Shown in pieces: positions 56,381 through 64,000 of a stretch of DNA of 64,000 nucleotides. The notes beneath the pieces are model-generated. The model searched no databases. It saw nothing but the letters and a program-made list of their open reading frames with translations, and was not told where the DNA came from. A program made the position numbers and the translations under genes. This DNA is from Massospora cicadina. Lineage: Eukaryota > Entomophthoromycota > Entomophthoromycetes > Entomophthorales > Entomophthoraceae. The DNA lies in the NCBI GenBank assembly GCA_022478985.1, contig JAKSZP010006716.1, forward strand, positions 1 through 64,000. The letters are read 5' to 3'. Each line of letters opens with the position of its first letter. Positions within the stretch are counted from its first letter, which is position 1.

Positions 56381-58667
56381 CCCAAAAATAAAGATTTTAT
56401 ACACACCACCAGAATATAAAGTGCGCCGCCAGACTACAACCTCCTGAACCTAGTAACACAGGAGGAGCTTTGGGACACAGTCCGTGGTGCACCACGTAGG
56501 AAATGCTCAGGGCCTGATGGGATACCCTACGAATTTTACAAAAAGTACTTCAAGAAAATCGCCTCTCTCCTCTTAGCATCAAAGAACCAGTGCCTGCTGG
56601 AGACACGCCTCCTGCCTGGTGGCCAGGACTCCTATGTCACAACCCTATTTAAAAAGTGCGACAAACTGGACTTGCCAACTGGCGCCCAATTGCACTCTCT
56701 AATACTGATACGAAACTACTCACAAAAATTTTAGCATCCACATTAGGCACAATAGCCTCCAAAGTCCTGTCACCCAAGCAGTTTGGGTTCATACCAGGGC
56801 GTTCAATCTGGAAAAACATAAACTCTATCTCCAACATATGCAAATCCAAATCAACTGGAGCCCTGGTATTCTTAGACCAGGAGAAGGCATATGACCGCGT
56901 TATTTGGACGTACCTGAAGGAGTGCCTGAACGCCTATAAACTCCCACCCAGAACCATATACTGGGAGATGCTCCTTACAAAATCCGCATCCATGGCTGTA
57001 TGCGGCCTTGGCTTCCTAACTAACAAGATCACACCACGCAGAGGGCTCAAACAATGGGACCCCTTCATCCCACTGCTGTATAACTTCAGTTTTAATCCAC
57101 TCCTTTGCGTCGCTGACTCACACCTCATGGGCTTAACTGCACAAGGTCAGCCAACAATCAAGATACTAGCCTTTGTGGATAACTGCGTAACTAGTATAGC
57201 TAACAACAATGATGCCCGCCAGCTGGAATGCACACTAGAGGAATATTTCTTCATGAGAAATGCATCACTCAACAAAAGGAAAACGGAAATAATCCCCTTA
57301 GGCAAGTACACTACCAACTGGGCCACAACATCCAAACCTCACAGCCCCCCGCGAAGAAACAACCCTCTCATCCTTCCCTTCACATCACCTCCTACAACCG
57401 ACCAGGTACGCCACCTTGGATAATGGCTGGAGACAGGGGGTACGCCAATGAGACAATGGAGAATAATCTATTACAGCAGATGTCCAACCGGCCTCCTTTA
57501 AAGGAAGATCCCCAGGACTAATGGGGCGAGTACAAGTTGCCAACTCACTCATCCTCCCAATGCTGTGTTTTCTCTGCACATGCAATCTCCTTCTCAACTA
57601 CATTCATATCCTCAATCCACGAACTTATCCATGGATGGATATGGCCTGGGACCCTGCCACCTGTACAGGTGGAAACACCCTTTGGCCCACGCTCTAGCGG
57701 AGGCATGGGCCTAATAAGCTCTGAGGTCCGCGCCAACCATATACTGGGCACCTCGATAAAAGTAGGCCTAGCCCCAGACCTCCCACAACAACACTGGTCC
57801 AGATTGGCGAGTGACAATTTTGCACAGGCGCTCAAACTATCCAACCCACACAACCCATCCAGGCTGATCACATACCTTGAAAACCGCTCTAGCACAGCAG
57901 GTCCTCATGGAACTCCCACACATTTCAAACGCCTCCTCTGCACCATTTGGCACATGGGATGGTCCATCACACTCACAGGCATGAGTTAGGGAAGGGGAAG
58001 GCCCAGAGTTCACTTCACAAAAAAGGAATCCAGAGGACCACCCCCAGAGGACACTAATGACGTGGCCTCATTCATTGCGAAAATTGACTAACTGGATGCT
58101 TTAGACATCCCATATGATCTCGCAACACAGAAGGCAATATGGAGGCTAACACATCATCCGCTCCCCATCCATGGATAAGAGATAACACCTGGCGTTGCCT
58201 CAGAAAAAACCTACAGAACAGCAGATCGATCAAACTCTCTTCATGCAGAGTGCACAGTGTGTGGAGGGGATGACACCCTGCACCACCGCCTTGAGGCATT
58301 CCCCCAACTAGAGCCACATGGCAAGAAGTTGCGCGTCTGTTAAGAACCCAAAATAATCAGGAGTTGTCAATCTCCAGAAGCCTCCTTGCACTCCAACTTG
58401 AATCCCTGATACCACCCACATTCTGCTCCCTGATAGTCACCATTTGCAATGTGGACAATTCACACCATAGCACTGGATGCTTTCAAGGGAACCATACCCA
58501 CCATCTGTGGGATAATCAGTAGATTTCACCTACACCTACTGGAACTCTTTCATGCCTGGCTATACGGATACATGAGGCCAAAGCAACAACAACTTGTTGA
58601 GTCATGGTTACCAGTCTGGTTTCTGCACATAGACCCTTTCCTCCACACTTGCTCCATAATAGGTTAA
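56381..58667 (+). pseudogene. Ld ORF2 reverse transcriptase and C-terminus, broken
   Basis: The long open piece 56656-57420 holds LANWRPIALSNTDTK (56672-56716), GFIPGRSIWKNI (56788-56823), LVFLDQEKAYDRV (56866-56904, catalytic Asp kept) and RRGLKQWDPFIPLLYNF (57040-57090; QGDP is QWDP). Motif C reads LAFVDNC (57166-57186), so FADD has become FVDN and one catalytic Asp is lost. Then follow a FGPRSSGGMGLISSEV segment (57682-57730), a degraded C-x2-C zinc motif (CTVCGG, 58252-58269) and the terminal open piece 58449-58667 (MWTIHTIALDAFKG...DPFLHTCSI). Confidence 0.88.
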
Positions 58668-58855
58668 TCCCTTTGGAGTAAGGCACTCAACTAGCCACTA
58701 TCCCTGATGGTAACGGCTAGCAACAGGTGTAGTTCTTCTACTCTGGGGTGCCTAGTTTTGCTATACTTCATCTCCCCCTATCCCATTATGTATATTGGTA
58801 TTGTCTGTCCCCTGGTCGGCTTACCTCAGTTAACTAAATAAATATACTATATTTT

Positions 58856-59810
58856 TAAAAATGATTTCCTGATTTTTTGTCAAATGTCTCTTTAATATAC
58901 TATATACTATCTAAAAATAGTCTTATACAGTTAGACTATCTATCTAGTTTAAAAAGGTGATGAGATCCGGGGTTGACCAACCATATAATATTGACTCATG
59001 TAATAATAACCCAAATGCCCTACTAACCTCACTGCAACCCCAGAACAGCTTGTACCGCTTTCTGTGCCCCTCAGAAGATTAATTCTAATCAATTTTCTGT
59101 CAGATTTTAGGTATATTTCCAACCTGAAATCTAAGAATTATAAATTAATTTGCCATATGACCCTAATATAGTGGATCAATTCTATTAATTTGCCAACCGA
59201 ACATCCAATCCCCCAAATCAGAAATACTTCTATCAATCAAAAATTACTAAAGCTATCCATCCAAATTCACCAAAATAAGTTTCCTTTGACCAATATCCAC
59301 CATATCAAAAAAGTTGTACTCGACTTTTGACCTAATGACCACCAAACCACTCGTGGCGGCATCAAGAGCTTATAATGGTCCAAAAATGGGAAATGCAAGA
59401 AGTTTTGGGCGCCGCAGAGAAAACTGATAAACAGATGACATTCCTAAGTCCCCATCATATATATTAGAGGGGTTGCATATTGGAAAGGGGATACAGAAGT
59501 GCAAATTCTTGGATGCGCTTTTGATTAGACCCTGCCATCCTCAAAGGAGCTCAGGTTTTACATTCATGACGGATCTTCAACACTAGAAGTACCATATGAG
59601 ACTACAGAAGAACTGAAGGATATAATTTTAATAAAAGTTTATTATATAACAAACCTACAAGTTTATTTTAAGTACATTGTCTTCATACAGCTATACCCAA
59701 TTGAGTGCAAATATGCCTGTGACAATCTTGCCCTGCTGAAATTTTGATTGCAGCGTCCTGGTGCTTTCTTCAGTGGGCACTTTCAAAAAACTATAAAAGA
59801 AACTAATTAA
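58856..59810. other. Unassigned stretch between Ld and Gy7 gag
   Basis: No coding similarity. The stretch just before 59811 may include the LTR and leader of Gy7, but no PBS of the TGGTGCTCACTACAGGGG type was found and there is no second LTR copy to compare. Runs such as TTTAATAAAAGTTTATTATATAAC (near 59630) resemble a polyadenylation region. Confidence 0.4.
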
Positions 59811-61335
59811 TATGAGGCAAGATTTCAGCTACTTTGTTATTGGCTTTGGGGACAAGTAACCCCTCAACCCATGGACTTAGAAGATCCACCCAGGACCATT
59901 TCCACCTAAGCACTTTTGATAACAAGGAGAATGATGATCCTACTATGTAGCTCGTCCCCATAGGGCCTTCAGCCTCCCAGTCTCTAGTCCAGATGGATAA
60001 CGTACCCCATGAACATGTCATTGAAGTCATGGAATGGTTCCTCTGCAAGTACCACCTCTCCGGTGAAGCTATCATGGAATCTCACATAATATGATTTAAA
60101 GTTACAAGAATCAGGATTATCTGTATGCAAATTACCATATCATAGAAAATGATGTCTGCCATAATTAAGAATATCGCTACCCAGTTAAAAATAAGTTAGA
60201 TGGTCGCTGATACATATATTCATCTATCCGCCAGACTATGCAGATCCTAGCTTGGCAGCACATTAAGATTAGTGGAGTGATTGAGTTTGTAGAGGTCAAT
60301 TCTGAGACAACGAGCTACTGGAAGAACAACAGGACGGCTTTTCTGGAGGTTCTTGGCATTTTACACGACCAACGCCAGGCAGGAAAAACCAATCATTAAT
60401 GAGTCAAACTTGCCAACCAGCTGAATGGCAATCTGGCCTGCATCACTAAAGAGATATTGGACCACAGCGGAGAATCAGCACAATGGGTGGCTGACCTAAC
60501 CTATCACTGCAACCAGGACAAGGAATACTTGAGATTAGTAGTGGTGCGAAATATAAATTTTTGAAGTCGCCAACTAAAAGGCCCATGTTCAGATGGGTCA
60601 TACGATCAAGATTTGGTAGAGGAGTTGGACTTTCAGCTCAGTCACCTCTCAGGTTTGGGATTAATCATCACAACCAAACTTAAGATCTTGAAAGGAATGC
60701 TGAGGCCATCCAGGAAGGATCATCACCCTTGAAGAAACTTTGAATGGCTCCATTTAATAATCAAGCAGTCTATATCAGGAGTTTGGATCATTTAATGACC
60801 TAGCACAGGCCCAAAGCCTGAAAATCCTACTGTCACGGAAATGGCAAATAAGATTGAGACTGGCCTGCCAGTCAGGGTGTATGAGAATCCAGTAAGCAAC
60901 CCAGAATGGCGGGGACATTACCATCCAGATGACTTAATAATGGTTGGGAAGAGAAGCGAATATTGAGTGAAGACTAGCAGCCATTGTAGCCAACATCCTG
61001 ACTAACAACCAGACTGCGGCTGCTGGGACAGCAGCGGACTTCCATGAAGACAACCCTTCTGGAATCATGGAGGTTTTAAGATGTGCTGATGAACCACCAG
61101 GTGGGGGGACAATAAGTGAGGTCACAAAATCTCTCCCATCCGGGAGATATAATTACAAATAACAATGGTACGTCTCAACGCCAGAGGGAGTCCACAAGCG
61201 GGGATATCCCCAACAGGACACCTGCTTGTTAACCCCATTCAATAAGAGGAGGTAGCAGTGTCATATAATTTCCACTAGGGACCAGTCATTGCGCAACCCT
61301 GGGAACATAAGCTGGGTAGCAGCAGTGTTAAGCAT
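59811..61335 (+). pseudogene. Gy7: gypsy gag, N-terminal and coiled-coil part, broken
   Basis: Shares the long Gag architecture. VMEWFLCKYHLSGEA (about 60030-60075) aligns with IMEWLLCEYQLYEDE of Gy4. YIYSSIRQTMQILAWQHIKISGVIEFVEV (about 60212-60300) aligns with YVQPSICQFLHVLAHHNIDIKDV. LANQLNGNLACITKEILDHSGE (60410-60475) aligns with the Gy3 segment at 4960-5060. A heptad-rich stretch follows to about 60760. No capsid core, zinc knuckle or pol is present; the copy stops near 61335, before the leader of Gy8. Several stops. Strand and order fit an element inserted in the plus direction. Confidence 0.75.
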
Positions 61336-62412
61336 AGGAAAAAATTGAATAACTGAGAAATTTAACTTTAAAGGGTTTTTTTATTGCAAACAAAAAAAAT
61401 ACAATTGACTTAAAACTGTACCAGTGAGGGACAGTTGCCTTAAGGCCTTGGGCTTGGGTTTAAATGAGGATGAATGAACGAAGTGATCACAATTTTAGCC
61501 AATTTTTTTAGAATGAGATCTCATAACTAACTCAACGCCAAATCAACCTTCTGCTGTCCATCTTACTCTTGCTCAAATTTTACCACTATATTGTTCCTCC
61601 CACCACAATTTCACTCTGCTTGGCAATGCTTCATTGGCAGGTGACTGGTAGCGTCCATGGCCAGTGTCAGACTTGCCCTCGCCGCTGAAAAATAAGAATG
61701 TGGTAGGATGAATTCAGCCAAAAAGGGGAAATGCCAGCCCTTTGCAATTCTCCAATACCCTTAAAATTTATTTGAGTGATAATGTTAAGAAAATCGGCCA
61801 AAATACCCTGGCCAATTTTTGGTGGAACCCCATTAATTGTGGTAACACTAGTTCAAAACCTCTACACATTAAATATAAAATCCAACAGTCAGATTACTCC
61901 AACCTCACCACAGACCTTAGGGAAATTATCAGAAGGCACTCCCCTGACCCCCGCAAAGTCCTTCAATGCACCTGCGCAGGTACCCCCCTTTTATAGACTT
62001 GGCGGGGGTCCCCTAAGGTGCAAGAAATTTCTTGGGTGGTGATTGGCTTTAATTCATAAAAACGTTACCTCACAGGTACGTTTGAGACAATCAGAATTCC
62101 TCATCCTAAAATTCCACAGCCCTGAAGTGAGTTCCCAAGTTATGATACGTTATCCCCTCATAATTCCTAATTTGGACTAGGTTAAGCTATTCTGAACATA
62201 TCCCCAAATTCCCCTTGACCCTCAAGATACTTTAAATACCAAATGGTCAGATGTGAGTGGGGATCATTTTCCGTTTAACCCTTGCACTTATAATAAAAAA
62301 TTGTATAAACCTAATTTTTATAGGTTCTCTATTTTAAACTTTTATATAAATCTTTGTGGAAGCCAACGGCGTAAAAGCACCAGCAAGCCAAAAACTGCTG
62401 GTTTCCCACAAA
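61336..62412. other. Probable Gy8 5' LTR and flank
   Basis: A non-coding stretch immediately upstream of a primer-binding-site-like sequence, so the 5' LTR of Gy8 should end near 62410 (TTTCCCACA). The left end is not determinable because no second copy is in the window. Around 62285-62350 it is AT-rich with TATA-like and AATAAAA-like strings. The short frames at 61742-62042 are unrecognised. Confidence 0.45.
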
Positions 62413-63643
62413 ATGATGCTCACTACAGGGGACCCCTGTACATCAAAACTAGTTTTTGAAAAGCTACTAACAAGCGCTTTGTCCCACCTGGAGGAGCTTG
62501 AGCAGCGCTCTAGAATAAGAAAACCCCCTCTGCGAGACAAGTTCATTCCTGCTGAGGGCAGTTTTGCCTCCTTCCTATATGTGTATGAATCTATGATGGA
62601 AGGAGCCACTGACCAGCAAAAAAATTGGTTCATACTTCCTTGCTTAAACCGAAAGAGCACAAGAAATTAATGGTCACTATCATGGTCAACCTCATTATTT
62701 GGGAAGAGGTTAAGCAAGCACTGCTTGATGAATTTAGTTCTAAGCAGAGTTTGCAGCGACAAAAACAGCCTTTGTGTGCCTCAGTTTGCAAGAGGGAGAA
62801 TTAATCACCTCGTTTGTTGAGCGCTTCTATAATAAGGCTCAACCCTTGTTGCTTGCACGGATGCTCCCTATTAAAGATGTAATTGCGGCTATCTTAGCTG
62901 GCTTGGCATCTCATCCCTCCTTGGCAATGCATCTCTCTTCTTTAAAGCGCATGTTTAGAATTGTACAAGATATCAAGGAGGCTTTATTAGCAATTGCAGA
63001 TATCTATGAGTGTGACTCTACCCAAGGAGCTATAAGTCAAGATCCTACGCCTCTCCCTGTAGCATTTCCTACGGCTGTTTTCCTTTGGAAACTGGCTCCT
63101 ACGGAGCCGCCGTCACCAACTGTTTCCTCTTCCCATAACAGTAATCAGTTGTTAATGGCGGTGATTGGGCAACGCTCCTTTTCATCTTCAGTTCAAGAGA
63201 CGCAGCTGTTGAAAGCTGTAGCTCCTTTGCCTTGCTCATCTTCTTCAGAACGGCTTTCTCAAGTGGCTCCAAAAATGGCTCCCAAGCCCGAACCCCTCTC
63301 TCATGTTCCACAAGTTACACCTCCTGTTTCAAAAAAGCACCCAGCCACCGAACGACCCTTAGCTGTGGAAGTTAAAGTATCCCCCTCCCAGGTGCTATCC
63401 CCTTCAACCTCTCAATCAACTAACTCCAATTTGAACCCTGTTTCCATGAGGCAGCAAAAACCTTCTGCCTCAAAGGTTGAAACTCGGGCTGTGATACTTC
63501 CCACACCTCATCCAAAAGCAAATAAAATGGAGGAGCAACCTCAGGACCTATCACCCCATAAGGAAAGTCTAAATCCTACCCCACTTCCTATGGGCTCCCT
63601 AACCTGCATTGATAATCCTCTGATGACGAGTCTGAGGGGGTGA
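62413..63643 (+). pseudogene. Gy8 gag, two frameshifts
   Basis: Frame 1 starts at ATG 62413 (MMLTTGDPCTSKLVFEKLL), with a helical segment SALSHLEELEQRSR and FILPCLNRK near 62630-62655. One shift at about 62645 leads to EHKKLMVTIMVNLIIWEEVKQALLDEF (to about 62735). A second near 62775 leads to the frame ending 63643, with LQEGELITSFVERFYNKAQPLL (62786-62850). The W-x-x-V...LLDEF...F-x-ERFY-x-AQ series is the retrotransposon Gag core. A long Ser/Pro-rich region (63045-63600) follows; no CCHC knuckle is seen. Gag is only about 410 codons and lacks the N-terminal domain of Gy4. Confidence 0.78.
62414..62431 (+). other. Gy8 primer-binding-site candidate
   Basis: TGATGCTCACTACAGGGG differs at one base from the Gy4 and Gy1 sites. 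It overlaps the first codons of the Gy8 gag frame (ATG at 62413 and 62416). Confidence 0.6.
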
Positions 63644-64000
63644 TGAAGATGTTGGTCATTATGCTCTAGGAGTCTCAGGTGAGAGAGGTGCCTGATTGAT
63701 TGAACCCAGAGAGAGTGAATTGGGCTAAGATCTCTCATCAAACTTATCTTCAGCAGGTGATAAAGGGTCTTGAGATTATTGACACTGCCAGTGATGCTGA
63801 CCAGATCATTGCTACATGTCTACGATCTACTCAGTGCATTCATACCCTGCAGACTATCCAGGAAAAATACCCTGAAATGGCCAAACGACTTGCCTCCACT
63901 CTTCATCTGAAAAAGTTTCTCACTCTTCCCCCTTCCTTGGGTGGTGCTTTAACTAAAGTGGATGTCGTCATTAATGGTGTGCAGGTTAAAGCTATCCTTG
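63644..64000 (+). pseudogene. Gy8 start of pol, running off the window
   Basis: The frame over 63712-64000 reads RVNWAKISHQTYLQQVIKGL, then EIIDTASDADQIIATCLRS and EKYPEMAKRLASTLHLKKF. It ends GGALTKVDVVINGVQVKAIL at the last base. The final INGVQVKAIL is the beta strand that precedes the D-T/S-G active site in gypsy aspartic proteases, so the protease should begin right at the window edge. Two stops lie upstream (near 63670 and 63697). The last 290 bp are open and may be the youngest coding DNA in the window. Confidence 0.65.

Larger units (their letters stand above)
53620..58855 (+). mobile_element. Ld: L1-like LINE (about 5.2 kb), divergent copy
   Basis: Collinear with La and Lc: a 5' UTR (CTTTTCTTTCCTG...TTATTCAATTCGAACAGC...TTTGATAATCACACAG), ORF1 from 53697, ORF2 from about 55140, and a 3' end with AACTAAATAAATATACTAT near 58832-58850. 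No convincing TSD was found, so the ends are approximate. It is more diverged in protein sequence from La/Lc than they are from each other, so it represents another subfamily. Confidence 0.9.

Noticed and set aside
53600..58880. TSD for LINE Ld
   Set aside because: The best pairing I could find (AAAAATATGAGCTTGATTT near 53580 versus AAAAATGATTTCCTGATTT near 58858) is low-complexity and mismatched, so I left the ends approximate.
1..64000. tRNA, rRNA or other structural RNA genes
   Set aside because: I saw no convincing cloverleaf or rRNA core sequence. Hairpins found are inside LTRs or R1. A dedicated search could still find something I cannot.

Overview
The window is eukaryotic DNA made almost entirely of decayed, nested retrotransposons. 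I recognise no intact host gene, tRNA, rRNA, CRISPR array or bacterial-style operon. Two superfamilies account for most of it: L1-like non-LTR elements (LINEs) with an ORF1 carrying a CCHC knuckle and an ORF2 with APE-type endonuclease plus reverse transcriptase, and Ty3/gypsy LTR elements. One gypsy element has an integrase-linked chromodomain. Standard-code reading frames, chromovirus presence and repeat density suggest a large repeat-rich fungal genome (an early-diverging lineage is possible). That assignment is inference, not something the sequence proves.

Names used here: Gy1-Gy8 are gypsy elements, La-Ld are LINEs, S1-S3 are solo LTRs, and R1 is an unclassified dispersed repeat. Layout: 1-574 AT-rich DNA with a 75-bp tandem repeat; 575-2908 Gy1 (minus strand, gag plus 5' LTR), inserted in the pol of Gy2 (2909-3285); R1 copy 1 (3282-3630); Gy3 (about 4850-15640, plus strand), split between gag and protease by LINE La (6899-12167).

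LINE Lb occupies about 15839-36990. It is cut by gypsy Gy4 (16305-24490, itself containing solo LTR S1), solo LTR S2 (27261-28197) and minus-strand gypsy Gy5 (29715-36448, itself containing solo LTR S3). The remaining Lb pieces add up to about 5.3 kb, the same length as La and Lc. R1 copy 2 lies at 38231-38590. Chromovirus Gy6 (39458-51123) has LINE Lc (45551-50828) inside its 3' LTR. LINE Ld lies at about 53620-58855, followed by the gag of Gy7 (about 59811-61335) and the gag and start of pol of Gy8 (62413 to the window end).

Gy1, Gy3, Gy4, Gy5 and Gy7 share a related long Gag. Gy1, Gy4 and Gy5 also share a distinctive primer-binding site next to the LTR, and Gy8 has a one-base variant of it. 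Insertion order can be read from target-site duplications (TSDs): 18-bp TSDs for La and Lc, and 5-bp TSDs for Gy4, Gy5, Gy6, S2 and S3. Nearly all coding regions carry stops and frameshifts. Some stops are CGA-to-TGA changes, as expected from deamination of methylated CpG.
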